From: Lentisphaeria bacterium
GTDB lineage: Bacteria; Verrucomicrobiota; Lentisphaeria; Victivallales; UBA1829
DNA length: 36,304 nt
Assembly: GCA_017963105.1 (NCBI GenBank)
Contig: JAGCTY010000173.1
Span: 1 to 36,304, forward strand
Direction: 5' to 3'
Under the pieces are notes generated by a model, which saw only the letters and a list, made by a program, of their open reading frames with translations, did not search any database and was not told the DNA's origin. Of the stretch, positions 8,422 through 16,818 are shown one piece after another. Numbering within the stretch: the first letter of the stretch is position 1; each line of letters opens with the position of its first letter. The position numbers and the translations under genes were made by a program.

Positions 8422-10296
8422 ATGTGCGGGATCGCAGGCTGTTTCAATCCGCGCACCCCGCCCGACGCGGCGCTCCTGCAAACCCTTTGCGGCACGATGC
8501 GCCAGCGGGGACCGGACGCGCATGACATCCACCTGGACGATGCGCTCGGGCTCGCCCACACCCGTCTCTCCGTAATCGACCTCGACGGCGGCGCGCAGCC
8601 CATGCACGGCGGCGACGGCCGCTACACGCTCGTCTTCAACGGCGAAATCTTCAATTTCCGCGAACTGCGCGCCGAATTGGAACAGGCGGGCGGAGTCTTC
8701 CGCACGAAATCCGACACGGAAGTCCTGCTGAAACTCCTGATCCGCGAGGGTGAAAACTGCCTCTCGCGCCTCAACGGGTTCTTCGCCTTTGCGTTCTACG
8801 ATGCAACAAAAAAAACGCTTCTGCTGGCGCGGGATTACCACGGCGTGAAGCCGCTGTATTATTTTCATCTTCCGACCGGGGAATTCGCCTTCGCCAGCAG
8901 ATTTGCCACGCTCGCGCTCTGTCCGGGCTGCCCGACCTCGATTTCGCTTCCGGCGCTTGCCGACTATCTGGCGTTCCAGTATATCCCCGCGCCCGCCACG
9001 ATCCGCGAGGGCGTGAAGAAACTGCTCCCCGGGACCGCGGTCGAATTCCAGCTGGAGACAGGCTCGGTGCGTGAAATCGAGTGGGGCGCACAGATTGAAA
9101 TCAAACCGGAAACGATTTCCTATGAAGATGCCTGCGAACGTGTACGGAATCTGCTTTCCGGGGCCGTAGAACGCCGTCTGATCGCCGACGTGCCGCTGGG
9201 GGTCTTCCTGTCCGGAGGACTGGACTCCGCCGTGATAACGGCCCTCGCCGCGCGCCATTCGACCGCGCCACTGGAATGTTTCTCCATCGGATTCGACGAC
9301 CCGCGCTACGACGAAAGCGCCGACTGCAAGGCCACGGCGGCACACCTCGCAAAACTTGCCCCGCACGGATTGCATCACCATATCAAGATCGTCCAGCCGG
9401 AGGACTTCGGCCTGCTGCCGAAGCTTGTCGCCGAGTTCGGCGAACCTTACGCCGACGCGTCCATGCTCCCGACGTATTTCCTTGCGGCGTTCGCCCGCGA
9501 GCATGTTACGGTCGCCCTGAGCGGAGACGGCGCGGACGAACTGTTCGGCGGATATGAACGCTACCGCGCGATGCACATGATTCAAAACCTGCGGACGTTC
9601 ACGCCGGGCTTCCTCTGGAGCGCCGCGGCGGCCTGCCTGCCGGATTCCGGGGAGCGCACAAAAGCCGGCCGCCTGAAACGGTTCCTGCGGCTCGGCGCGG
9701 TTTCCGGCACAGGCGCACGTTACGACGCGCTGATGTCGCATTTCGCAGCGGATGCCATCGGCACGATCGCACCGGATCTCCGCCCGTACCTGAACGCAAA
9801 ACGCACTCTGCCGGAAGCCGCCTCGCTCATGGCGTCGCTGATGGAGGACGACTTGCGCCGTTATCTGCCCGGCGACGTGCTGACGAAAGTCGACGTCTGT
9901 TCCATGGCAGCCTCGCTCGAGGTGCGGAATCCGTTTCTGGATCCGGAGGTCTCCAAGTTCGCGCGCGCCCTGCCCGTTTCCTTCAAAATCCAGGGCGACC
10001 GCCGCAAACGCATCCTCGGCGACGCGTTCACGAAGGAGCTTCCGTCCGGTCTCGCCGCACGCCGCAAACGCGGGTTCGGCGTGCCTGTGGCGGCGTGGTT
10101 CCGCACGGTCTGGCGCGACCGTCTGCGCGAAGCCCTGCTGGACGAGCTGCCGAAGCAATGGGATATGTTCGACCGCGCCGCCGTGGAACGCCTCATCGAA
10201 GAACATCAGAACGGCGGAAGAGACCGCTCCTACCTGCTGTTTTCCCTGCTGATGCTGTCGTTCCAGCGGAAAAAGCCATATTTTTTCCTGTTTTGA
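8422..10296 (+). CDS. asnB: Asparagine synthetase (glutamine-hydrolysing), AsnB family
   Basis: 624 aa. Starts MCGIAGCF; Cys2, after Met removal, is the nucleophile of the class II glutaminase domain. R, N and D of that site are in HTRLSVIDLDGG, VFNGEIFNF and TKSDTEVLLKLL. The synthetase domain has the PP-loop SGGLDS at 264-269, then ECFSIGFDDPRYDES, LSGDGADELFGGYERY and PGDVLTKVDVCSMAASLEVRNPF. All catalytic landmarks are intact. Family members either make asparagine from aspartate or amidate other carboxylates such as sugars or peptides. The immediate upstream GSCFA gene, three bases away, leaves room for a specialised substrate, but the sequence alone does not decide. Confidence 0.92.
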   Translation: MCGIAGCFNPRTPPDAALLQTLCGTMRQRGPDAHDIHLDDALGLAHTRLSVIDLDGGAQPMHGGDGRYTLVFNGEIFNFRELRAELEQAGGVFRTKSDTEVLLKLLIREGENCLSRLNGFFAFAFYDATKKTLLLARDYHGVKPLYYFHLPTGEFAFASRFATLALCPGCPTSISLPALADYLAFQYIPAPATIREGVKKLLPGTAVEFQLETGSVREIEWGAQIEIKPETISYEDACERVRNLLSGAVERRLIADVPLGVFLSGGLDSAVITALAARHSTAPLECFSIGFDDPRYDESADCKATAAHLAKLAPHGLHHHIKIVQPEDFGLLPKLVAEFGEPYADASMLPTYFLAAFAREHVTVALSGDGADELFGGYERYRAMHMIQNLRTFTPGFLWSAAAACLPDSGERTKAGRLKRFLRLGAVSGTGARYDALMSHFAADAIGTIAPDLRPYLNAKRTLPEAASLMASLMEDDLRRYLPGDVLTKVDVCSMAASLEVRNPFLDPEVSKFARALPVSFKIQGDRRKRILGDAFTKELPSGLAARRKRGFGVPVAAWFRTVWRDRLREALLDELPKQWDMFDRAAVERLIEEHQNGGRDRSYLLFSLLMLSFQRKKPYFFLF

Positions 10297-10297
10297 T

Positions 10298-10325
10298 TTG
10301 CAAATCCGTCAAGGATAAGTATCTT
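10298..10325 (+). promoter_or_regulatory. Predicted promoter and leader for proA
   Basis: TTGCAA (10298-10303), a 16-bp spacer and TATCTT (10320-10325) occur in the 130-bp gap after asnB. The roughly 95-nt leader that would result contains a short hairpin, GCTCCGC (10350-10356) with GCGGGGC (10360-10366), and no T-run. AGGA (in caggattatc) before the ATG at 10427 is the ribosome-binding site. Confidence 0.45.
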
Positions 10326-10426
10326 ATTATGCACAATCTTTCACACGAAGCTCCGCACCGCGGGGCCGAAGCGCCGGAAAAGAAGCAAGATTCCGTTTCC
10401 TGCGCACCAAACTTCAGGATTATCAG

Positions 10427-11713
10427 ATGATCTGCGAAACAAACAACGATGCCGACTTGCGGGAAGCGATGCACGAACTCGGGCTCCGCGCCCTCCGCGC
10501 CTCCCGTGCGCTCGCCGTCGCCTCGGCAGCCGACCGCACGCGCTGGCTGCTGGCGATGGCCGACGCGCTCGAACGCGATACGGAAATCATTCTGGCCGCC
10601 AACGCCGAAGACCTGGCCGAGTCCAAAGCGAACGGCCTGGACGCGCCGAAACTGGAACGCCTCACCCTGACGCCGAAACGCGTCAAGGACGTGGCGGACG
10701 CCCTGCGCCATGTGGCCGGGCTCGACGATCCGGTCGGGCGCATCCTCTCCAGCGTCACGCGCCCGAACGGCCTCCGCATCGACAAGGTCTCCGTGCCGAT
10801 CGGCGTCATCGCGATCATCTATGAATCCCGCCCGAACGTGACGGTCGACGCCGCCGGTCTCTGCATCAAATCCGGCAACGCTGTCATTCTGCGCGGCGGC
10901 AAAGAAGCTTTCCGTTCGAACTCGGCGCTCGCGAAGTGCATTTCCGACGCAGGCGTCGCCGCCGGCATGCCCGAAGGCGCGCTCCAGCTCGTGCCGTTCA
11001 AGGGGCACGATGCGGTCTCCGCCATGCTGAAGATGAACGACTGCATCAACCTGGTCATCCCGCGCGGGGGCGAACGCCTGATCCGCGCCGTGGTGGAACA
11101 GGCCACGATGCCCGTCCTCAAACATTACAAGGGCGTGTGCCACATCTTCGTGGACCATGTCTGCGACCAGGACCAGGCGCTGACCATCATCGAAAACGCC
11201 AAATGCCAGCGCCCGAGCGTCTGCAACGCGCTGGAAACCATCCTCATCGACGCCTCGATCGCGCCCGAATTCGCCCCGAAGCTCGCCGCAAGGCTCAAAC
11301 AGCTCGGCGTGACCATGCATGCCGACGAGGCATTCGCGAAGCTCGCCGCGCCCGTCGCGGTCGTCCCCGCCACCGAGGAGGACTGGCCGAAGGAATACGG
11401 ATCGCTCGACGTCACGGTCGGCATCGTCCCCGGCGTGAAGGAAGCGGTCGACCACATCAACCGCTACGGCTCCGGCCACAGCGACAGCATCCTCACGACC
11501 GACGAGGCGAACGCAACCTTCTTCCTGGACAACGTCGACTCCGCAGCGGTGTACTGGAACGCCTCCACGCGGTTCACCGACGGCGGCGAATTCGGCATGG
11601 GAGCGGAAATGGGCATCAGTACGGACAAGTTCCACGCGCGCGGCCCGATGGGGCTCCCCGAACTCACTTCCTACAAGTACAAGATCTACGGCACGGGCCA
11701 GATCCGGTCCTGA
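10427..11713 (+). CDS. proA: Gamma-glutamyl phosphate reductase
   Basis: The second enzyme of proline synthesis; it reduces gamma-glutamyl phosphate to glutamate semialdehyde with NADPH. 428 aa, an ordinary length, with the aldehyde-dehydrogenase fold. Visible family stretches are PIGVIAIIYESRPNVT, AVILRGGKEAFRSN, INLVIPRGGERLI, KGVCHIFVD with catalytic Cys238, and near the end FGMGAEMGISTDKFHARGPMGL then ELTSYKY. The partner glutamate 5-kinase (proB) is not adjacent. It is followed by a terminator-like hairpin, so it is probably its own unit. Confidence 0.97.
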   Translation: MICETNNDADLREAMHELGLRALRASRALAVASAADRTRWLLAMADALERDTEIILAANAEDLAESKANGLDAPKLERLTLTPKRVKDVADALRHVAGLDDPVGRILSSVTRPNGLRIDKVSVPIGVIAIIYESRPNVTVDAAGLCIKSGNAVILRGGKEAFRSNSALAKCISDAGVAAGMPEGALQLVPFKGHDAVSAMLKMNDCINLVIPRGGERLIRAVVEQATMPVLKHYKGVCHIFVDHVCDQDQALTIIENAKCQRPSVCNALETILIDASIAPEFAPKLAARLKQLGVTMHADEAFAKLAAPVAVVPATEEDWPKEYGSLDVTVGIVPGVKEAVDHINRYGSGHSDSILTTDEANATFFLDNVDSAAVYWNASTRFTDGGEFGMGAEMGISTDKFHARGPMGLPELTSYKYKIYGTGQIRS

Positions 11714-11742
11714 TCCGTACCGGCACACAACCTGCACATTCC

Positions 11743-11777
11743 GCCGGGGCCGACACCCCGGCAGGACTTCTTTTTTT
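11743..11777 (+). terminator. Probable terminator after proA
   Basis: The perfect 7-bp arms GCCGGGG (11743-11749) and CCCCGGC (11756-11762) enclose a 6-base loop. A run of seven T (11771-11777) begins eight bases after the stem, which is further than ideal, so termination may be partial and mtaB might also be read from the proA promoter. Confidence 0.6.
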
Positions 11778-11803
11778 CAGACTTCACCTCACAGCAACAG
11801 ACC

Positions 11804-13129
11804 ATGAAACCGATTACCGCAGCGGTCATAACACTTGGCTGCCGGCTCAACCAGGCCGACAGCGCGCTTCTGAACGACAGACTCATCCGCCTCGGATTCC
11901 AGATCGTTTCCCCGGACGCCTCCAGCAGTCCGAACCTCATCCTCGTCAACTCCTGCACGGTCACCGAGACGGCCTACAAGAAAAGCAAGCAGGCGCTCCG
12001 CTCCATCCGCGCGGAAAACCCGCAATCGTTCATCGTCTTCACCGGCTGCGCCGCGGACGTGAGCAAGGACGAGCTCGAACGGAACCAGGACATCGACCTC
12101 GTGCTCACCAACGAACAGAAGAAGAACATCGAGACCATCCTGCCCCAATACCTCGCGCTGCTGGAAAAACGCGACGCGCCCGCCGCCCCGAAGCTCGCGA
12201 AGGGTATCTTCGCCGAACAGGCCCGGGGCGTGTTCCCGTTCAGATCCCGCGCGTTCATCAAGGTCCAGGAGGGCTGCAACAACGAATGCTCGTACTGCAT
12301 CGTCCCGACCGCGCGCGGTCCGGAACGTTCGCGCGACCTGAAGGAGATCACCGCCGAGTTCAAAAAGGCGGTCGACGACGGGTTCCACGAGATCGTGCTG
12401 ACCGGCGTGAACACCTGCCACTACAAGGCGGGCAAGGTCGGGATGCCGGAACTGATCGACCGCCTGTGCGAAATCCCCGGCGACTTCCGCATCCGCCTGA
12501 GCTCCACCGAGCCGTGCGACGAGCTGTTCCCCATCATCGACGCCATGAAACGCAACACGGGCAAGGTCTGCGAATTCCTGCATCTGCCGCTCCAGAGCGG
12601 CTGCGACAGGATCCTGAAGGCCATGAACCGCCATTGCGATACCGCGAAGTTCGCCGAGTACGCCGCTTACGCCCGCGAAGCGATTCCGAATCTTCACCTC
12701 GGCACCGACATCATCGTCGGGTTCCCCGGCGAGACGGACAGGGATTTCGCCGAATCGCTCGATTTTCTCCGCAGAATCGACTTCGCGAACATCCACATTT
12801 TCCCGTACTCGCCGCGCTCCGGCACCCCGGCGGCCTCCATGCCGGACAAGGTGCAGAAGACCGCGGTCACGGAACGCATCGAACAGCTCAAAGCGCTGAA
12901 GGAAGAATGCGCGCAGAAGTTCGCGAAGAGCCTCGTCGGCACCACCGGCGCGGTCCTGATCGAGACGAACTGCAACAAGAAGGAACTCTGGGACGGGTGG
13001 TCCGGCAACTACGTCCGCACCATCGTCAGCAGCGACACGGACATCGCCCGCAAGCTCCTGCGCGTGAAGTTCCAGCGGTTCCTCTCCGTCGGCGCCCTTT
13101 TTGCCGAAATAATCAGCGAACCGGGTTGA
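11804..13129 (+). CDS. mtaB: tRNA (t6A37-C2)-methylthiotransferase MtaB
   Basis: A radical-SAM enzyme that turns t6A37 into ms2t6A37 in ANN-decoding tRNAs; 441 aa. The N-terminal MTTase domain binds one [4Fe-4S] cluster through C13 (TLGCRLNQADS), C51 (NSCTVTETA) and C82 (FTGCAADV). The second cluster uses C158, C162 and C165 (CNNECSYCIVPTARGPERSR). TLGCRLNQ and VNSCTVT favour MtaB/YqeV over MiaB or RimO. Later motifs are LPLQSGCDRILKAMNR and LGTDIIVGFPGETDRDF. The end, with a DGWSGNYVR stretch, is TRAM-like. TrmO, encoded at 1514-2332, targets the same t6A37 base. Confidence 0.93.
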   Translation: MKPITAAVITLGCRLNQADSALLNDRLIRLGFQIVSPDASSSPNLILVNSCTVTETAYKKSKQALRSIRAENPQSFIVFTGCAADVSKDELERNQDIDLVLTNEQKKNIETILPQYLALLEKRDAPAAPKLAKGIFAEQARGVFPFRSRAFIKVQEGCNNECSYCIVPTARGPERSRDLKEITAEFKKAVDDGFHEIVLTGVNTCHYKAGKVGMPELIDRLCEIPGDFRIRLSSTEPCDELFPIIDAMKRNTGKVCEFLHLPLQSGCDRILKAMNRHCDTAKFAEYAAYAREAIPNLHLGTDIIVGFPGETDRDFAESLDFLRRIDFANIHIFPYSPRSGTPAASMPDKVQKTAVTERIEQLKALKEECAQKFAKSLVGTTGAVLIETNCNKKELWDGWSGNYVRTIVSSDTDIARKLLRVKFQRFLSVGALFAEIISEPG

Positions 13130-13154
13130 TTTTCGCATGATTCCGGTGTATCTT
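13126..13154 (+). promoter_or_regulatory. Predicted promoter for recX and the binding-protein gene
   Basis: TTGATT (13126-13131) overlaps the mtaB stop; after exactly 17 bp comes TATCTT (13149-13154). The start codon of recX follows at 13190. A purine-rich AAGAAGAAAG before the ATG may be the ribosome-binding site. Confidence 0.5.
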
Positions 13155-13189
13155 TTTTCCTGAATCATAAAGAAGAAAGAATCCGGTTC

Positions 13190-13735
13190 ATGCCGCCCTC
13201 GCCCGAAAAGAAAACCGCACTCGTCGCCGCGGTGGAAATCCTCGCCAGACGCCTCGTTTCCACCGCAGAACTCCGTTCGAAACTCGCCGCGAAAAAGCTT
13301 TTTTCGCCCGCCGAGATCGACGAGGCCGTGCTCGCGGTCAAACGCATGGGCGCGCTTCACGACGATTTCCTGGCCGAGGACGTCGCGCGATCCTACCGTT
13401 CGCGCGGATACGGCCCGGCGCGCATCCGCATGGCGCTCCGCAAACGCGGCATCCCGAACGAGATCATCGAACAGACACTGAACGGAAAAGACGAGGAGGA
13501 TCAACCCGTTTCCTCCGGTGAATCCGATTCCGGTCCGGATCATCCCGCCGACGGCGAAAACGCGTTCGCCGTGCTTCATCGCAAAGCCGCGCAGTTCCGC
13601 CGTGAGCCCGACGTGCGCAAACGCAAGGCGAAGGCCGTGCGTTGTCTCGTGGGACGCGGGTTCTCCTATGAGGACGCCATCTCTGCGGCGGACCGCTGGA
13701 TGCGCGAAGAGGGAGGAGGAACGGACGCAGAATGA
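13190..13735 (+). CDS. recX: RecX family regulatory protein
   Basis: 181 aa. RecX proteins bind RecA filaments and limit or modulate recombination. The sequence shows the tandem three-helix pattern of the family: ILARRLVSTAELRSKLAAK (residues 18-36), FSPAEIDEAVLAVKRMGALHDDFLAEDVARSYRSRGYGPARIRMALRKRGIP (about 39-90), and a third repeat KAKAVRCLVGRGFSYEDAISAADRW near the end. A charged, probably flexible insert (EDEEDQPVSSGESDSGPDHP-like, about 100-120) separates repeats two and three. recA is not in the window. The stop overlaps the next start as ATGA. Confidence 0.85.
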   Translation: MPPSPEKKTALVAAVEILARRLVSTAELRSKLAAKKLFSPAEIDEAVLAVKRMGALHDDFLAEDVARSYRSRGYGPARIRMALRKRGIPNEIIEQTLNGKDEEDQPVSSGESDSGPDHPADGENAFAVLHRKAAQFRREPDVRKRKAKAVRCLVGRGFSYEDAISAADRWMREEGGGTDAE

Positions 13736-15546
13736 ACCGTTTTTTGTCCTCAATCTCAATGCGCCGTTTCCTGTACGCGGCTCTGCTGTGCCCCGTCCTG
13801 CTTGCGTTCCTGGCGCTTTGCGCCTGCGGAGACGGCGACAGGGACGCTGCCACGGAAAAACGCGTGGTGATGAGCCTCGGCAAGCAGATCAACACGCTCG
13901 ACCCCGTGCTCGCCGCCGACACCACCAGCCAGTATGTCTGCGGCGCGTTCTATGACACCCTGCTGCAATACCGTTACGCCGAGGGCGAATATCTGCTCGA
14001 ACCGTGCATGCTGACCGCCATGCCGGAAGTCTCGGACGATGGCACCGCCTACACCTGCACGCTCCGCGACGACCTCTTTTTTCAGGATGGCGAGGTCTTT
14101 GCGAACGCGGACAAATCCGCCCGGAAGGTCACCGCCCGCGATGTCGCGTTCTCCATCCTGCGCCTCGCCGACACGCGCCTGCGGTCGCCCGGGTTCTGGC
14201 TGATCCGTGACCGCATCCGCGGGCTTGAAGTGTTCCAGAAACGCACGGAAGCCGCGGCCGAAGGCGATCTCTCGCCCTACGACGACTTGTGCGAGGGGCT
14301 GGAGATCAGGGACGACCGCACGCTCGTGATCCGTCTGGAAAAGCCCGATCCGCGTTTCCTCTACGCCCTCGCGCTGCCGTACACCGCGGTCGTCTCACGC
14401 CGCGCGCTGGAGCATTACGGCGACGATTTCGCGGACCATCCGCAAGGGTCCGGGCCGTTCCGCCTGACCCGCTGGGAAAAGGACTACATCATCGAAATGG
14501 CGCGCTACGACGGCTACCACACGGAATCCGACGGGCGCACGCTCCCCGCCGCCGACCGCATCTCCTGCTATCTCGTCAAACAGCCCCTCGCCTCATGGCT
14601 GATGTTCCTGCAGGGGCGCCTGGACCTGTATGTGCCGGACAGCGAGTGTTTCGAGGCGGTCGTGAACAAGGATCTGGAGCTGTCGCCGGCGCTGCGCGGA
14701 CGCGGCATCCGCCTGCTTTCCCGCCCCCAGCTGGAGACCAACTACATCGGCTTCAACTTCACCGATCCGCTCCTCGGCGGCAATCCGCACCTCCGGCGCG
14801 CCATCACGCTTGCGTTCGACCGCGAACGCCGCATCGAACACTCCGGGAGCCGTTTCTCCGCCGCCTACGGCCCGGTCCCGCCGGGTATCCCGGGCGCCGT
14901 CACTGAGCCGCATCCCGAGCTGGGACAACGCGACCTCGAAGCCGCGAAACGCGAGCTGGAACTCGCCGGATACAAGGATGGCATCGACCCGAAGACCGGG
15001 CGCGCGCTCGTGATCACGTTCGACCAGACCGGCAGCGACACGTTCTACCGGCAAACCGCCGAGCTGATGGCGAACGACATGAAGGAAATCGGGATCGAGA
15101 TCCAGCCGGAATTCAACACCTGGCCGCGCTTCGTGCAGAAGCTCCGCGCCGGCAGCATCCAGCTCTTCCGCTATTCCTGGACCGCCGATTACCCCGACGC
15201 CGAAAACTTCCTCCAGCTGTTCTACGGCGAAAACGCGGGCGGATGCAACCGCGTGAACTACCGGTCGGCGGAATACGACGCCATGTACCGCGAATTCCTC
15301 GCGATCTCCGACCCCGCCGAATACGCCGCGAAATCGCGCGAAATGATCCGTTTCCTGCAAGGCGAATGCCCCTGGATCTTCGAGACGCACACCATGTGCT
15401 TCGTGATGGCGCACGAATGGCTCTCCGGGTATATGCCGCACGACTTCGCGTTCAACCGCTGGAAATACCTCTGCGTCGATCCGGCGGAACGCGAACGGAG
15501 GATCAGGTCGTTCAAGCCGTTCTCCATGAGCGAACTGACGTACTGA
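13732..15546 (+). CDS. Peptide/nickel-type ABC transporter substrate-binding lipoprotein (SBP family 5)
   Basis: 604 aa. An N-terminal export signal with basic residues (MNRFLSSISMRRF), a hydrophobic core (15-29) and lipobox LCAC gives a predicted lipidated Cys32; Gly at +2 does not signal inner-membrane retention. The mature part is a class II binding protein of the DppA/OppA type: LGKQINTLDPVLAADT, SGPFRLTRWEKDYIIEM, LRRAITLAFDRERRIEH, then AAKRELELAGYKDG and YSWTADYPDAENFLQLFY. These proteins carry oligopeptides, or sometimes nickel or other ligands, to an ABC permease. No permease or ATPase gene is adjacent, so it is an orphan, coupled by ATGA to recX. The ligand cannot be read from the sequence. 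Confidence 0.9.
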   Translation: MNRFLSSISMRRFLYAALLCPVLLAFLALCACGDGDRDAATEKRVVMSLGKQINTLDPVLAADTTSQYVCGAFYDTLLQYRYAEGEYLLEPCMLTAMPEVSDDGTAYTCTLRDDLFFQDGEVFANADKSARKVTARDVAFSILRLADTRLRSPGFWLIRDRIRGLEVFQKRTEAAAEGDLSPYDDLCEGLEIRDDRTLVIRLEKPDPRFLYALALPYTAVVSRRALEHYGDDFADHPQGSGPFRLTRWEKDYIIEMARYDGYHTESDGRTLPAADRISCYLVKQPLASWLMFLQGRLDLYVPDSECFEAVVNKDLELSPALRGRGIRLLSRPQLETNYIGFNFTDPLLGGNPHLRRAITLAFDRERRIEHSGSRFSAAYGPVPPGIPGAVTEPHPELGQRDLEAAKRELELAGYKDGIDPKTGRALVITFDQTGSDTFYRQTAELMANDMKEIGIEIQPEFNTWPRFVQKLRAGSIQLFRYSWTADYPDAENFLQLFYGENAGGCNRVNYRSAEYDAMYREFLAISDPAEYAAKSREMIRFLQGECPWIFETHTMCFVMAHEWLSGYMPHDFAFNRWKYLCVDPAERERRIRSFKPFSMSELTY

Positions 15547-15551
15547 AAATT

Positions 15552-15587
15552 CGCCGGACGTTCAGTTCACACCGTCGTGCACCGGCG
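15552..15587 (-). terminator. Weak terminator candidate at the end of the glycosyltransferase gene
   Basis: The inverted repeat CGCCGG (15552-15557) / CCGGCG (15582-15587) with a 24-base loop is followed on the minus strand by AATTTT. It occupies the 41-bp gap between two convergent genes. The long loop and short T-run make it uncertain. Confidence 0.25.
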
Positions 15588-16604
15588 TCATTTCGCGGGT
15601 TTGCGGAGTCCGTACCGGAGGTATTGAAGCGGCGATTTCGTGCAGCGCAGGAGCAGCTTGTGGGGAAACCGGCGCGAAGCCGGGAACGTTTTCGGCGCCA
15701 TGGCTTCGTTGAGGAGCCGGCGGAGCGTCTCGCGGTGCGGTTTCATCTTTTCCAGCGCGGCGGCGCGGATTTTCTCCGGGTCCGGGGCGTGCTCCACGAA
15801 TTCCCGCACGGCCTCCGCGACCGCCTCGGGCGTATCCGGCACTGTCTTTACGGAATCCTTCGAGAAGAGCGCCTCGCGGCCGCCGATGCTCGCAGTGTTG
15901 ACCACGGGGACGCCGCAGAGAAGGTATTCGATGCTCACGAACATCGCGCCCTCGACCTGCGACAGGCAGAGCCCGCAGTGCGCGGAGGCGACTTCCGCCG
16001 GAATCTCCCCGGCGCTGACGTGCGGCGACCACACGGCGTGCCTCAGCCGGTTGGCAAGGATATCTTCGGAATACTGGTCCTCGTTTATCGAATTCTTCCA
16101 GCTCTTCTCCCCGATCAGGCGCAATGACGCGATCTTCGCCGCCAGCGGATGCCGTTTGAATATCGATAGGCGCGCGACATAGATGGCGTCGAACTTTTTC
16201 GGGCGCTTCAGGACAGGATACCGGGACTCGTCGACGAACGCGTTCTGATTGCAGAAGACCGTATGCAGGCCGAGCCCGGAAAGAACGCGCACCTCGTTTT
16301 CGGAATTTGCGAGGATCGTGATCTTCAGCCGGTCGCATCGGGCCTGGATGTCCTTGATCTGCCGGGCGAACATCTCCGCATTCTCCGGCGTCTCGTGTTC
16401 CCATCCGAGCTGGAGAAAGACATGGATGGATTTCGCGCGGCTTTCGGAAAACACATCCAGGAAAGCCGTTGCGTTTCCGGTAAAATCCGTGTCGTAACTC
16501 GCCAGGACCAGAGGATCCCGGCAGAATACCGTACAGGGAAGATAACGGCTCGTTACATGCTTCCAGTACCATTTTTTCAGGGATTGCATCATGCGGTGAA
16601 TCAT
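15588..16604 (-). CDS. Glycosyltransferase, GT-B fold, GT4-like
   Basis: 338 aa from the ATG at 16604 (MIHRMMQSLKKW). The frame stays open further upstream, but that part overlaps promoter-like AT-rich DNA and is of unlike composition; ATGs at 16592 and 16589 are alternative starts. The C-terminal half has AIYVARLSIFKRHPLAAKI (140-158), a Rossmann entry with the usual R..K, and EGAMFVSIE with E218 and E226, the EX7E nucleotide-sugar motif of GT4 enzymes, then CGVPVVNTASIGGREAL. The tail is basic. The protein lacks a signal peptide or clear membrane helix and is likely cytosolic or peripheral. It stands alone, not in a polysaccharide cluster, so acceptor and donor are unknown. Confidence 0.8.
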   Translation of the reverse strand: MIHRMMQSLKKWYWKHVTSRYLPCTVFCRDPLVLASYDTDFTGNATAFLDVFSESRAKSIHVFLQLGWEHETPENAEMFARQIKDIQARCDRLKITILANSENEVRVLSGLGLHTVFCNQNAFVDESRYPVLKRPKKFDAIYVARLSIFKRHPLAAKIASLRLIGEKSWKNSINEDQYSEDILANRLRHAVWSPHVSAGEIPAEVASAHCGLCLSQVEGAMFVSIEYLLCGVPVVNTASIGGREALFSKDSVKTVPDTPEAVAEAVREFVEHAPDPEKIRAAALEKMKPHRETLRRLLNEAMAPKTFPASRRFPHKLLLRCTKSPLQYLRYGLRKPAK

Positions 16605-16645
16605 ACCCCGTTTACGTTGACAAAGACGACCGGACAAAACAGATT

Positions 16646-16654
16646 TGCTATAAT
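16646..16654 (+). promoter_or_regulatory. Extended -10 promoter element (TGCTATAAT)
   Basis: A perfect consensus -10 with the TGn extension, pointing toward the repeat pair and hairpin. No good -35 is found at 16-18 bp, which extended -10 promoters can lack; TTGACA at 16617-16622 is 26 bp away, too far. The AT-rich DNA is also used by the opposing promoter, so the match could be incidental. Confidence 0.4.
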
Positions 16655-16679
16655 ATATCATGGCACGGTTGGATTGCAA
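16650..16679 (-). promoter_or_regulatory. Predicted promoter of the glycosyltransferase gene
   Basis: On the minus strand TTGCAA (16674-16679) is followed after 16 bp by TATATT (16652-16657) or after 18 bp by TATTAT (16650-16655). The ATG lies 46 bp further on. It overlaps the plus-strand extended -10 at 16646-16654. Confidence 0.5.
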
Positions 16680-16722
16680 ATGGTTTCGGCAAAAGAAAGG
16701 GTTCTTCCACGAATCGGAGCGA

Positions 16723-16808
16723 GCGGTTTTCCCCGGCGCGTCGAATCCGCCTACTGAAACGCCGGGCATCGAAGCAAAGCTGCGGTTTTCCCCGGCGCGT
16801 CGAATCCG
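16723..16808 (+). repeat. Two perfect 27-bp direct repeats, 59 bp period
   Basis: Copies lie at 16723-16749 and 16782-16808 with a 32-bp spacer. Each contains GCGGTTTTCCCCGGCGCG followed by TCGAATCCG. At the next 59-bp step (16841) a degenerate start, GTGCTTTTTCCGG, appears, and TTTTCCGGCGGGATTC at 16871 resembles the core again. Two perfect copies plus partial ones suggest a decayed or growing tandem array, or paired protein-binding sites. Confidence 0.9.
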
Positions 16809-16818
16809 TAACGAGGAT

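Noticed and set aside
8383..10206. Minus-strand frame of about 600 codons opposite asnB
   Set aside because: Shadow; AsnB on the plus strand has all glutaminase and synthetase motifs.
10297..10426. Riboswitch or T-box in the proA leader
   Set aside because: Just one 7-bp hairpin is visible, with no T-box sequence, no terminator and no known aptamer core.
16617..16654. Classical promoter TTGACA with TATAAT
   Set aside because: The spacing is 26 bp, outside the 15-19 bp range; only the extended -10 is kept.
16723..16808. Minimal CRISPR array (27-bp repeat, 32-bp spacer)
   Set aside because: The sizes fit, but there are only two perfect copies, no cas genes in the window, and the spacer contains a sequence complementary to the repeats themselves, which points to RNA structure or binding sites.
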